A stretch of 64,000 bases of DNA, from NCBI GenBank assembly GCA_964036195.1, contig OZ038456.1, positions 15,686,001 to 15,750,000 of the forward strand, given 5' to 3'. Of this stretch, positions 34,735-45,394 are shown in pieces. Every line of letters begins with the position of its first letter. Positions within the stretch are counted from its first letter, which is position 1. Both the position numbers and the translations under genes were made by a program. The stretch is from Sphaerolaimus hirsutus. Taxonomy: Eukaryota; Nematoda; Chromadorea; Monhysterida; Sphaerolaimidae. Under the pieces are notes generated by a model. The model did not search any database and was not told the DNA's origin. It saw nothing but the letters and a program-made list of their open reading frames with translations.

Positions 34735-36050
34735 TGTGGTCTGTTCGATATCATTACTGTAGAATTGAATTGAAATGGAACAGAATTGCAGGTTTTTCTT
34801 AACATGGAGACATAAATGGACAACTTGCACATTTTTTTCTTTAAAGGTAGGTAAGTGGTGTGAAGCTTTTTCGGGCGCAAGTTCCTTTTCATGAATGACA
34901 GTTTATTCTGAATTCAATCACAGATGTCTATGCCCAACTTTATCAAAAAACGGTCCCACACCAGCCGGATGCTTTTTTAGTGCTTTTTAGCAATATATTT
35001 TTTGCGCGTATAAATTTAGTTTACACACATAAAAACAAGGTATGCGTTCCGCTCGCGGGACTGTTCAAAGCGAATTGTCATTTTGGTTAAAAGTGTTAAA
35101 GTCAGACGTGTGCAAAATGCCTCCATTTGATAATTCTCAGAAAAAAATAAAAGCGGGAAGGTTTATGAGTTAAGTGGGTACGTAGAAATTTTTTTGCACC
35201 GAGATGCATAGCTTTTTGTATTACCGAAAACGGGCAGGTGATGGTTTCAGCTTCTGAAAGGCGAGTGTGTAATCCGTGTTTTGTCTACATTCCCATTCAT
35301 TTAGCATTTTCATTCTTCCCAGGCCTTTTTTTTCGCCAGGCTACAAAACCGGCCCGGCGCGCGTTTGTTCCTTTCACTTTTCGTCGCCGCTGCGGAAATT
35401 TTCATTTCGAAATAGCGCTGCGATGAAAAATCATGGCTTCCTGGGTTTTTTTTGGAATTTCGCATGAGCGAAAGGAAGTGAGAAATACCCGGCGCTTTTA
35501 CGTCGATTTAACATTTGCGCATAGATATTCGGGTATTTGTTTGCACATCAAAGGTGTTAGGTACGATCCGAATCGTTTGCCGCCCAAGGTATTGATAGGT
35601 AAAGCCGCCCGCTCTACCATAATCATCCGATTAAAACCCGCATCCGGCGGGCAATTTTCAACCCTACTTAAGCGTGGCGGGCGTAGAAATGCCCTAAAAA
35701 TGCCCTAATCCGCCCTGAAATTCAGGATCTTTTCCACCGTAGCCAGAAAAGCGTCGCGGCCCCGGTGCCCACAGCGCCAGCGCGCAAACACCATAATGAC
35801 TGTTTGCACACTTGCTCACACACCTTCATATTTACCTGCGGCTAGCCGCCGCGCTATTCCTTTCTGAGGCGACGACCGGCTGCGCTTAATGTGCGACTAG
35901 TTTTGCTGGCGCCGGCGACAAAATGTTGGCTTGGTAGGTTGACTTGACATTGACAAGTGGAATGGGGCGTTTGTGTTTGGACTTGACATTTTTGGGATGT
36001 GAGAATCTGAGAATCGAGCTCATTGAAACAAATGTAACACTTCAATTTTT
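34735..36050. other. No recognised gene or repeat
   Basis: Short open frames only, with a GC-richer part around 35330-35900. I could not support a gene. Confidence 0.4.
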
Positions 36051-36095
36051 TATAAAATATGCACCGCGCAAAATCCGATATTGAGAGTGCCTCTC

Positions 36096-36537
36096 ATGGC
36101 GCTCACTCCTACAAGTGTCGCCAGGTGCTCGTTACATCCCAGACTTTGTAAAATGCCCTGTAAAATGTCAAAGTGCCAAAAGCCATGTAAAATACCCTTG
36201 AAAATAGCCAAACGTACATTTACAATTTTCCCGAGCATTTCACTTGACTTTGACACTTTACACGACACTTGACACTTTCCAGGACATTTCGCAGTCTCTG
36301 GAACTGCCCCCCGGTATCGCCAGTGAAAATGACGTGTCCCAGACCGGGGGAAACGTAAATATGGGATCGCGGTTAGCGCCCACCTGCGCGGCTGCGCAGC
36401 ACACTTTAGGCCCCGCTTATAAATATGAGACCGATGATGACATTTCGACTTCGCGCCGCCGCGACACTTTACACAGTGCCCGGCTGCGAGTCGCCGTGCC
36501 GCCCCCCCCCGATATTGAGCGCGGTTTGATGTGCTAA
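36096..36537 (+). CDS. Unrecognised two-exon open frame, MITE as intron
   Basis: ATG at 36096 opens MALTPTSVA and AG, then the MITE. T GAA AAT follows at 36324 and runs 71 codons to TAA at 36537 (SENDVSQTGGNVNMGSRLAP, later KYETDDDISTSRRRDTLH). Donor CGCCAG then GTGCTC and acceptor ATCGCCAG keep the frame (phase 2). Base composition is GC-rich unlike its surroundings. No domain recognised. It may be part of a larger gene or a fortuitous frame. Confidence 0.3.
36125..36323 (+). mobile_element. Palindromic MITE with duplicated TCGCCAG border
   Basis: The left ITR contains TCCCAGACTTTGTAAAATGC and the right ITR CGCAGTCTCTGGAACTGCCC. The flanks are GTCGCCAG on the left and ATCGCCAG on the right, a 7-of-8 match that looks like a target-site duplication. 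The duplicated CAG gives both the exon-end AG and the intron-end AG. Confidence 0.6.
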
Positions 36538-36942
36538 AGTGCTAAGTGAGAAGTGCCGCACTTTGGATTGATTTGATTGGATGAACGATGGTAAAGGCTC
36601 TCGGAACTAGTGTTTTAGTTTTAAGTGTTTTTTTTCAATAACGGCTTTTGGGATTTCGAATGTTTCTTCGATAATTGCTTTCGAATTTTCGAATCTTTTT
36701 GAGCTCCTTTCGAATTTTCCAATCTTTTTAAAATATTCTGAATTTTTCCACTTAAATTTTGAATTTTTGAATTTTTGTTTGCCATCGTTAGATTTTGGAG
36801 CGCCGCGCTCTCAACGCTGATTCTTGTAGGCTTGCGCTGCCGCTAAAAATATAGGGCTGAAAGGTTGTTTCAGCCAGCTGATACACTTTTGATGGTGTTT
36901 ACAGATTTCCAATTAGTGGTCGGTAAAGTCGATATGCATAAA

Positions 36943-37280
36943 TACCGTACTTCCTCGAAATACCCCCCTCGAAATACCCCCCTCGTTTAACCCCCCTCAA
37001 AATTCTCACTCTGAAACAATCACCCCCGGGGGGTATTTCGAGGAAATAGTTCCGCAAGTTGAGAAGTGAGAAGTTAAATGGCAAATGCGATGTAAATTGA
37101 CAAGACAATTGGCAAAAGCGAAGTGAAATGGCAAGTAAATAGGCAAAAGCGTAGTAAAACAATAAAATAAGGCGTAATTTCCCTTCGTATTTGCCAATTT
37201 CTTCTCAATTCACTTATCACTTCTCAATTCAGTTCGAATTTGGCATTTTACTTCTCACTTCTCATTTTGCGGAACTGACA
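36943..37280. mobile_element. TACCGTACTTCC element abutting a GTTCCGCAA palindromic MITE
   Basis: 36943-37048 has TACCGTACTTCCTCGAAATA and TATTTCGAGGAAATA ends. 37049-37280 runs from GTTCCGCAAGTTGAGAAGTG to ACTTCTCATTTTGCGGAACT with AAATGGCAAATGCG words, so the first few bases of its GGGGCCA end are lost. Confidence 0.6.
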
Positions 37281-37613
37281 TCTGGACTACAGAGATCTGG
37301 ACTTGTGCCGTTGGCAATGCGTTATAATTGCGCCGTTCGAGACAAGTGTCTAAACACAACACACTCACTCTTGAGTTTTTCTTGAGTGAAAGCATGATAT
37401 TAGTCATGGTATTTATCACATGCATAAGCAGAGACATTACTCCACTGATGTCACTGAAGGACTCTCACTTTGTATTTACTGCAGACATCCCCATTTTGCA
37501 TCGCACTCTATATGAGGCGGTCAGAGTAACCTGGCGGATTCACTCGAGTATGCAGTAATTTATTGTTGTCAAATTTCACGTGTGCCGCACTTTGGTCGCA
37601 CAGCACTATAAAT

Positions 37614-37996
37614 ACACACATGAATAGCATCCTATTGTCTTGGCTAGTTTTGGCTTTCTATCACATTTTATCGGCCCGACGCGATTTTCGGGTAGCCCGA
37701 ACTATGACTATAATGCCGCCGTATTATTGGTTCCAGACCTGGCGGTAATCCCAAACGTGTTTGCCATTTTGCAGGGAATTTTACATGACTTTTGAACACT
37801 TTGATGACATTTGACGTTTTACAGGGTCTGGGACTGCACACTGCAGTCTGCACTAGGAGCATTGCTGATATTCAAGGCGCAAAAATGTTTCGTGTCGATG
37901 TGCGCACTGCGCACCTGTATTTTGGAACTTAGCCAACATTTTGAAGCCACAATCAAAGTGCTCCGATCAATCCCTTTACTCAAAACTGAATTTTAG
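37614..37996 (+). CDS. Unrecognised open frame spanning a short MITE
   Basis: The frame is open from just after a TAG near 37628 through RFSGSPNYDYNAAVLLVPDL A at 37744. It resumes at 37847 (SALGALLIFKAQKCFVSMCA) to TAG at 37996, in phase 0 if 37745-37846 is spliced out (GCG then GTAATC, CACTGCAG). The joined frame is about 90 codons. No family recognised and no start assigned. Confidence 0.28.
37745..37846. mobile_element. Short copy of the palindromic TGTCATGTAAAA family
   Basis: The right side is typical (GACATTTGACGTTTTACAGG then GTCTGGGACTGCA). The left ITR is diverged (CCTGGCGGTAATCCC). At about 100 nt it is the shortest copy here. Confidence 0.5.
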
Positions 37997-38054
37997 TTCG
38001 GTTTGATTCACTGTTCATCGCCATGGGCTGCGCAGAAAACAAAATTCCCGGAAA

Positions 38055-38220
38055 AATTGTCCGAATCACAAACCGCAGCTTTTGCCATTTACGTTCTCAT
38101 TCCACTCTATTTGGCGGAGGGGGGGGGGGGGTATTTCGAGGGGTGGGTTATTTCATAGAGGCCATTTCGAGAGGGTTGGGGTATATCGAGGGGAGATTAC
38201 TAGAAAATGCGATATTTTGA
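38055..38220. mobile_element. TACCGTATTTC-type element fragment
   Basis: It contains ATCACAAACCGCAGCTTTTG, then TTACGTTCTC and a run of 11 G before GTATTTCGAGG. TIRs are lost. Confidence 0.5.
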
Positions 38221-39134
38221 CCTACGCTTTCCAAAAATACCAGTATTTAAACAACTTTGCGCTAAGACCAGATCGGTTTTCACTCTTTCGCCCTGAAATG
38301 CAAATCACTATTGTGACAATTTTTATCCATTCCAGATTCCCTCTACCCGTACGCTACGGTCGCATCAGAATTCTACGCTAAAAATCGACAAATTCCATTC
38401 TATCGGCGGTCGACTTTGCAAAAATACATTCTACTATATCTTCGCAAGGAGCCGGCCCAGAGGCAATATCATAGGTAAATCTGGGCGAAATTCATACCCC
38501 AAAATGTATTTTCGCGTTTTTGGGGCTTGATGCCACTGCGGCCCAGATGCACCTGGTGATATTACCTTTTGGCCCGGAATTAAACCGGCCCGGACGTTTC
38601 GGTGGTGATGATAATACAGTGTGTTTCATTTTTTTTGTGGGATTTATTTTTCATTTTTTGGACCTGTTGGATTGTAAATGTTACATTTTAAAGCGCTATT
38701 CAATTCAGATCGTGAGAGAGTGAGAAAGTCGTTTTTTTAAACAATAGATATTTATTGTAATAAATTTTTCGGTAACTTCTGGTTTTACGCTTCACATTTC
38801 ATTATTCACCTAGGTAAACGCCCTTTTAAAGTATAACGACAAATTAAAGCTGAAGTTAACATTTTTGTTTCCATGCTCTAGAGTTTATTATTCAAAATTC
38901 ATGTTAAAAATTTAAATTTGAAATAAATATTACGTGAGAGATGAATGAATCTTGAATAATCAATTCAAATTAAAACGTGGAAATAAATTTTTTTCGGTGA
39001 ATTTTATTTTTTCGCTTTTAATTCTGCAAATGCCCATTCGTAAATCTTCAGCATTCTAACCGAAAAATGGCAATAGGTACAGCTTCCGTGAGACAACTTA
39101 AAAAAGAAGACATCTAGCCAATAAACTCAAATTT

Positions 39135-39203
39135 TCAATCAGAATCTGATGGCGAGTTGTCGATGCCGGGGTAGTCGCTCAGGAGCAGGTTGTCCATGTA
39201 CAT
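39135..39203 (-). CDS. Possible terminal exon, acidic tail
   Basis: MYMDNLLLSDYPGIDNSPSD SD then TGA, with GC-ending codons (CTG CTC CTG AGC GAC TAC CCC GGC ATC) that stand out from the AT-rich surroundings. No acceptor was settled. It may belong with the exon at 39746-39931. Confidence 0.3.
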   Translation of the reverse strand: MYMDNLLLSDYPGIDNSPSDSD

Positions 39204-39487
39204 GCGTATTCACATGAATATTTAGAAATAAATATGAGAGATGTCTAGTGAAAAATAGACCTTTTTCAATCCAGAAACGTAGCGATGCACACGCCTCACC
39301 CACCCCCGCTTGCAGAATCTACCATAAAAAGTTGCTTGTTTTTGTAGCTGCATTTTGGTGGGAAAAAAGGGGTTGAAATTTTTGAGGTTTCCTGGGGGGT
39401 ACCATGCCGTAGTAGTAGACCCAATCCACTATAAAGCAGATTAATAAGAACATTTTATAGTGGGGGCGGGATGGCATGGCCTTACAG

Positions 39488-39673
39488 GTACCCTGGCCAT
39501 CTGCAAACGGGTATCAAAGTGAAATTTGATCGCATGCAATGTCAAATTTTCGACCTAAACTTTGATACCACTCATAGTGACGAATGTGCATCCATACCTG
39601 TCATGCAAAAAACACAAAGCATCATGCTCTTAAATAGAAAACAAATTGAATGCCATGAAATCATGAAAGTGAG
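39488..39673 (+). CDS. Possible internal exon, unknown product
   Basis: The acceptor is GGCCTTACAG and the donor GTGAG then GTAATT. The exon is 62 codons long with phase 2 at both ends and no stop. It encodes YPGHLQTGIKVKF, then CQIFDLNFDTTHSDECASIP. Only this frame is open. Family not recognised and partner exons not found. Confidence 0.35.
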
Positions 39674-39745
39674 GTAATTAAAATAAATAGAAATAAAAAC
39701 TTTCACCATACATGAATTTTGGACACATCTGTACAAACCTGAAAA

Positions 39746-39931
39746 CTAACGAACATTTGGTGGCGCTGGAAAATCCTTTGACGCCTTCAACTTCTTGACC
39801 TTTTCATAAAGTGCATTCACGAATTTCTGTTGAACTTTGTATTTTTCTTTCCCAATCTGAGCACCATCCGCATTTTTCTTCGAATTTTTAGCCATTTCTG
39901 CACTTTCTGCTGGTGTGGGTGATGTTGCCAT
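39746..39931 (-). CDS. Possible first exon or small protein, Lys-rich
   Basis: ATG at 39931 opens MATSPTPAESAEMAKNSKKN and continues KYKVQQKFVNALYEKVKKLK to TAG at 39746, 61 residues. A donor (GTTC then GTTAGT) just before the stop would make it a first exon. It is hydrophilic with a helical middle and no known domain. The ATG context has AACATGG-like surroundings. Confidence 0.4.
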   Translation of the reverse strand: MATSPTPAESAEMAKNSKKNADGAQIGKEKYKVQQKFVNALYEKVKKLKASKDFPAPPNVR

Positions 39932-40541
39932 GGTTAGTAAACGTGAAAATTAATAAAATGTGTCTGCGTGGGGGGTATATGTATAGTAAAGATGATTTTA
40001 TGCTGCAAATCTGTCACGAGTGTCAACACTTAAACAAAAATTTTGAAAAAGTTGGAAAATCGACTAAAATAGTTATAAGTCTTAAAAGTTATATTTCTTT
40101 TTGAAATTCCTGACGACTCTCGTTTCAATGGCTTTGAGAGTCACAAGGACCTATTTATGATGAAAACATAAACATGACTATACTCGGCAGACACGATACT
40201 CTACAAACAGATAGGAGTTATGTCTTTGGCTGGCAGACGGCCAGCCGAGAACTTATGGAAGGCGTGATGATGACGAAGTGATGAGGCCATCAACACGACG
40301 TGATGGCGAGAGTTGATGATGGGGACGAAAGTGATGACGTCCTGATGGAGTGTTTCCTCCGGGAAAATGTACGGCGTAATGTCATCCGAGTATATTATAA
40401 AACTGATATTATGTAGCTTTGAAGAGTTCTTAACTCCTTCGGGAAAAATGCAACCCGACGCGTAAAGTATTAAAATCGAAGTATTCACACAGCATGCGAT
40501 AAATGCGACGATATAATGACATGTTTGAACTGGCGAGAACT

Positions 40542-40946
40542 CGGCCGTAAAGTAAACCCAGCCGTAAAGTAAATCCGGCCGTAATGCATAGTTGTTAAAA
40601 CGTATTTACGTTTACTCGATAAATACGTATACTCGAGTGCTGCGTAAATACATTTACGTTTCCTCCCGAAAAAATACCGGTACTCACTTACTCGCGTACT
40701 TTGAAAGTACGCGGGTACAGAAAACGTGATTGAGAACATTTTTTGAGTGCATAAAACGCAAAAAATCACTCACACGAATATAAACGGCTGGAAAAAAGCG
40801 TAAAATAACATTGGAAATTATAGAATTCGCGATGGGTAGGGATGGCGACGACTCTCGCTTTCACCTATACTCATTTTTACGTTTTCCTAGGTACAAAACT
40901 AAAGTAGCACCCTCTACTTTACGGCCGGGTTTACTTTACAGCCGGA
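40542..40946. mobile_element. CGGCCGTAAAGTAAA palindromic element, internally invaded
   Basis: The left end repeats GGCCGTAAAGTAAAC and the right end GTTTACTTTACAGCCGG. Between them is a GTTGTTAAAACGTATTTACG end of the CAGAGTTG hAT family. Confidence 0.55.
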
Positions 40947-41319
40947 CCACCCCCGTTTGAACTTTCGTAGCTCTGCGCGCTTGAAAAGTTACACATTTAC
41001 CGTAGTTATATCCAGGAAAAATTCCTCTGGAATGCTTACAGCCTACAGCTTACTAGCCTTAGGTTTCCAACACTTTACTTGTCACTGACTTGTAACTTAT
41101 TAGAAGGAAAGGAAGTAGAAAAATTGATTTGACAATTTTTTAAAACCTGTGACTTGATGTTAGAATGTTGTTGGTGGTGCGATTTTTTTCGAAACATATT
41201 TAGCCGTTAAAACGTATTTACTTTTACTCGATAAATACTTATGCTCAAGTAAATGCATTAAGTGTTTACGTTTCATCCAAAAGAGTACCCGAACTCGCTT
41301 TTACGTACACTTTTTGAAA

Positions 41320-41635
41320 GTACGTATTTCCTCGAAATTTCCGCCTTGAATGAACCCCCCTCGAAATACCCCCAGGTGTTTTCGAGCTGGGGAAACCCCC
41401 GCCCCTCGGAATTCCCCACGCCCGGAATACTGTAACGTGCGTAACGTGCGCAGACGTTTGTTGTGTGTAACCTGCGCAGACGGACGTATTTTGAACGTGT
41501 GTTCGGCATTGCCCGGATCAAAAACCGCAGCGTTTGTCATTTACGTTCTCTTTACACCGAAATAGGGAGAGAGGGGGGCGGGGGTTCGAGGGGGGGGGGT
41601 ATTCAAGGGGGGGGGGAATTCGAGAATTTACGGTA
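41320..41635. mobile_element. TACGTATTTCCTCGAAATT element, diverged
   Basis: C-runs left and G-runs right, an AAAACCGCAGCGTTTGTCAT block in the middle, and an ATTCGAGAATTTACGGTA end. TIR pairing is imperfect. Confidence 0.55.
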
Positions 41636-42229
41636 AATTCCACTGCTATTGTGTAGCTTCGTTTCAGATATTGTGCCATTGTGTAGCTTTATTTCAATCG
41701 ATTCACGACATTCCTAATCAAGGTCTGACTGAAAATCCGCTCTACCGCACGCTGATTTAAGATAGGTATTTTACCTAAATACATTACTGACGTCAACTTA
41801 AATTAGGTTTTGGGACTCACTTTTGACGCCTCACAAATGGTTTTATTCAATTTAACTTAACGTTAACGTTTATTTAGAATTACACCGCAGGCCAGGGGTT
41901 TACTCAAGCTTCTACTTACAAAAGCTTTACAAAATTGAATGAAGCCTCTACCTAACATTCCATACAGAACCAACCGTGTTCGATCGATCACACGGCATTT
42001 AAATATAAACAATCAAACAGTACTTACGCCTGTGGAATGTGGCTTTTATTAGCGTATTTACGCTTGTGGAAAGTGAAATTGGTCCCGTCGGGGATTATCA
42101 TTATTTTATCCCGCTGTAGCATGCCACCGATAGTGCCATTGTTTGTTAGCTAGATCAATTAGCGGCGTCAAGTGCCGCTTTAATTGCACACGCACGTTGC
42201 GCCGCGCACCCGCCCGCAGCGACTGATCA

Positions 42230-43143
42230 TAGTTGTTGAACGTTTACTCGTATACTCGAGTACTGAGTAAATACGTTTTCGTTTTCTCTGATAAAAGTAC
42301 CAGTACTCGCTTTTATGTATACTTTTTGAAAGTACTCGAGTACAAAAAACGTATTTCAGATAGTGCTTTTAAAGGCATAGAACGGAAAACAGAAACTAGA
42401 AGCACAGAAAATAAATAGTTGAAAATGCATGTATACCGTATTTCTTCGAAATACCCCCCAGGGGGTTTATTTTTTCAGAGTGGAAATTTTGAGGGGGTTT
42501 TTTCGAGGGGGGGCTTATTCGAGGGGGGTTTATTATTCCGCCAGAAATTTTCGGGAATTTAGTAGTAAACAATACGTCGAAAAATACACAAAACCGGTAA
42601 TGAATGGGTTATATTTTATAAAATATTTAGGATATATTTAAGCATAATAACGTTCATTCTCTACTTTCACTACGTATATGTGTAGCTGCGGTGCAAACCG
42701 GCAGCAGTAAATAGATCATGTACATTGCATACATGATGTGCATTATTTCAGACGGGGGTATTTCGAGGGGGGGGGGTTGATTTTTTCCCCAGCTCAAAAA
42801 CACGTGGGGGTATTTCGGGGGGGGGGGGGTAGTTCAAGCGGGGGGGGGGGTATTTCGAGGAAATACGGTAAGCACATATTTATGTAGCCAAAAATTGCTG
42901 AAAATAGGCAATGAGTTATGAAAATAAGTGAGTTTGAGCGAAAATTAGGGTGAAATTTCTCAAAAATACCCACTTTTACGTTTTCCAGAGGAAAAGTATG
43001 TTTACTCACGTTTACTCATGAGTAAAAGTAAAAAATGTACTTAACGTTTTCTGTACTCAGCTCAGGGGGTTTGAGTAAAAAATAAATACTATAGTTTATG
43101 TATTTATACGTTGAAAAAAATTTGGTACTTCCAACAACTCTGC
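42230..43143. mobile_element. hAT-like AGTTGTTGAA / ACTCGAGTAC element with nested TACCGTATTTC copy
   Basis: The ends are AGTTGTTGAACG and TTCCAACAACTCTG. The inside has ACTCGAGTACTGAGTAAATA. 42434-42870 is a full TACCGTATTTCTTCG element with CATGTACATTGCATACATG. Target duplication not resolved. Confidence 0.65.
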
Positions 43144-43960
43144 GGCTAATCGCGAGTAGGCGTGACTAGTAGCCGCAAAAAATCCCCATGACAGTGCGCC
43201 GAGATTGCGTAATTGCATAATTCTGAACACGCAGGAATTAAAACCGCAGAGATATTTTAGCCACCTTCATTCAGTATACGGTAGTTGTGGTAAAAATTTG
43301 TCGCAGCTCAGAACATCGCAAAAGTGCGAACTGCAAATACAATGTGAAATTTCCAGAAACCGCGCCGAATTTTAACGCCGTCCCTAAAACAACAAAAGTA
43401 TGTTTCTTCTTCAATATGACGGTGCCATCTACTCAGATATTTATAAATAGTTGCCAAATGAGCAGCAATGCAAAATAAAAATATCGTTTTTTTTTATTGG
43501 AAGGAATGGACATTTTGAAATTAGAAATTTTGATTGTGATGAAGTCAACAGACTTTCCACTATACAATTTTGTTCCACAGGTAGGATTACTGAAATTACG
43601 ATTACGATTTCAAATTGAAATTTCAATTAACTGATTCAATTCAGTGCACGGTTTATTTTATTCAGTCCGTCCTTTTGATAGTAAAAAAAGTTCGTTTTTG
43701 GATCAGCGCCAACATTTCACAATGCTTTTTAAGCGGCAGGCGTTACGTATCACGTGCGCATTTTGTTGCACTTTTTCATAACTTAGGCGCTCCACACGGT
43801 GGTTGACGCTACTTTTTATAAGTCGATTGAGTCAACTCAGAGTCAACTGTTTTAAGTATAACTATTTTTAATTTTTTACCTGTGTTGATTAAGAAATATT
43901 GAGAAGTCGATTGATGTAGAATGAAAGAGGGGGATTTTTTGGATACATATTGTAAACTAG

Positions 43961-44432
43961 CAGGATTCTCTCCGACCTTCGGTCGGGTTTTGTGGTTCTC
44001 TACAATTAATACCATTGGAGAAAATATGATACTTTAGTTAAGTTTGCCCACATGCTAGGCATGTGTTTTGAAATGCAGTATGTAATGTACCAACAATAAC
44101 AAGACCAATACCAAAGATGCAATGTTTTGGAATGGATTTTTGTAAACTTGGTTGGTAAAATGTAAAACTGTTAACTGTAAAATGGTTGGGCATGAAACTC
44201 GGTAGTAAAATGTGGACAGTTTGCGATTTGGTATGATGGTGTGCAGTGTGCATTCTGTGTGGTATAGGTTTTGTGATATGATAGTGTGGTTTTTGCAAGG
44301 TGTCAAACTTTGTTGTAATCTTCAATTGGTTACATTTGTGCTTTGCTGTTCTTTTTGTGTTTGTAAATCCTTGTGGTATTAATTGTAGAGAACCACAAAA
44401 CCCAACTGAAGGTTGGAGAGAATCCTGCTATA
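43961..44432. repeat. Foldback with 55-bp arms
   Basis: The arms are GCAGGATTCTCTCCGACCTT to AATTAATACC at the left and GGTATTAATTG to GGAGAGAATCCTGC at the right. A GACCTTCGGTC mini-hairpin lies within the arm. The centre has no gene. Confidence 0.8.
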
Positions 44433-44465
44433 GGTACCCACTACTCAGAGGCTTGCAAAAACTGA

Positions 44466-44990
44466 CACCCCAATGGGGACCCCCTCCAAATGGCACCCCC
44501 CAGGGAACCCCCCAAAAGTGGCACCCCCTGGGAACCGCCCAAAAATGAGACCCCCTAGGGCCCCACAAATATGGCACCCCCTGAGGACCACCGAAAAATG
44601 GCACCCCTTAGGAACCCCCCAAAAATGGCACCCCCTTGGGACCCCCCAAAATAGCACCCCCTGGGGACCCCCCAAACATGGCACCCCCTAGGAACCCCCA
44701 CAAAAATGGCACCCCCTGGGGACCCACCCAAAGTTGGCTCCCCCTGGGGACTCTCCAAAAATGGCACCCCCTGGGGACCACCCCAAAATGGCACCCCCTT
44801 AGGACCCCCCTGCAAAAAAAAATATAGCACCCCCCTGAGGACCACCAAAAAATGGCACCCCTGGGGACCACCCAAAAAATGGCACCCTATGTGGACCCCC
44901 TTGAAATGGCACCCCCATATGTACCTCCAGAAAATGGCACCCCCTGGAGACCCCCCAAAAATGGCACCCCATGGGGACCCCCTCTAAATC
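44466..44990. repeat. Minisatellite, about 28-bp unit (GGCACCCCCTGGGGACCCCC)
   Basis: About 19 units of AAAATGGCACCCCCTGGGGA plus CCCCCC, imperfect. Open frames through it are repeat shadows. Confidence 0.9.
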
Positions 44991-45390
44991 CTGTAAACAC
45001 AGCCCCTAGTTTGGAAACTCCTGTAAACTCAGCCCCTAATTTGGAAACTCCTATAAACTCAGCCCCTAACTTGCAAACTCTCGTAAACTCAGCCCCTAAC
45101 TTGCAAACTCCCATAAACTCAGCCACTTATTTGTAAGCTCCCATAAACTCAGCCTCTAATTTGAAAACTCCCATAAACTCAGCCCCCAATTTTGGAAACT
45201 CCTGTAAACTCAACCCATAATTTGGAAACTGCTGTAAACTCAGCCCTAATTTGGATACTCCAATAAACTCAGCCCCTAATTTAGAAACTCCCATAAACTC
45301 AGCCCCTAATTTGGAAACTCCCTTAAAATCAGCCCCTAATTTGGAAACTCCCATAAACTCAGCCCCTAATTTGGAAACTCCCGTAAACTC
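44991..45390. repeat. Minisatellite, about 30-bp unit (AAACTCAGCCCCTAATTTGG)
   Basis: About 13 units of AACTCCCATAAACTCAGCCC plus CTAATTTGGA. It resumes at 47655 on the far side of the satellite. Confidence 0.9.
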
Positions 45391-45394
45391 ATTT

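Noticed and set aside
33772..34802. Gly-Ala-Gly-Ala-Val-Arg-Cys frames repeated at 50.0-51.1 kb
   Set aside because: They are translations of GGTGCC MITE arms, and the identical frame in both copies reflects recent transposition.
44300..45354. Open frames of 60-106 codons rich in Gly-Gly-Pro or Trp-His-Pro
   Set aside because: All lie within 28- and 30-bp minisatellites. The repeat unit, not selection, keeps them open in several frames at once.
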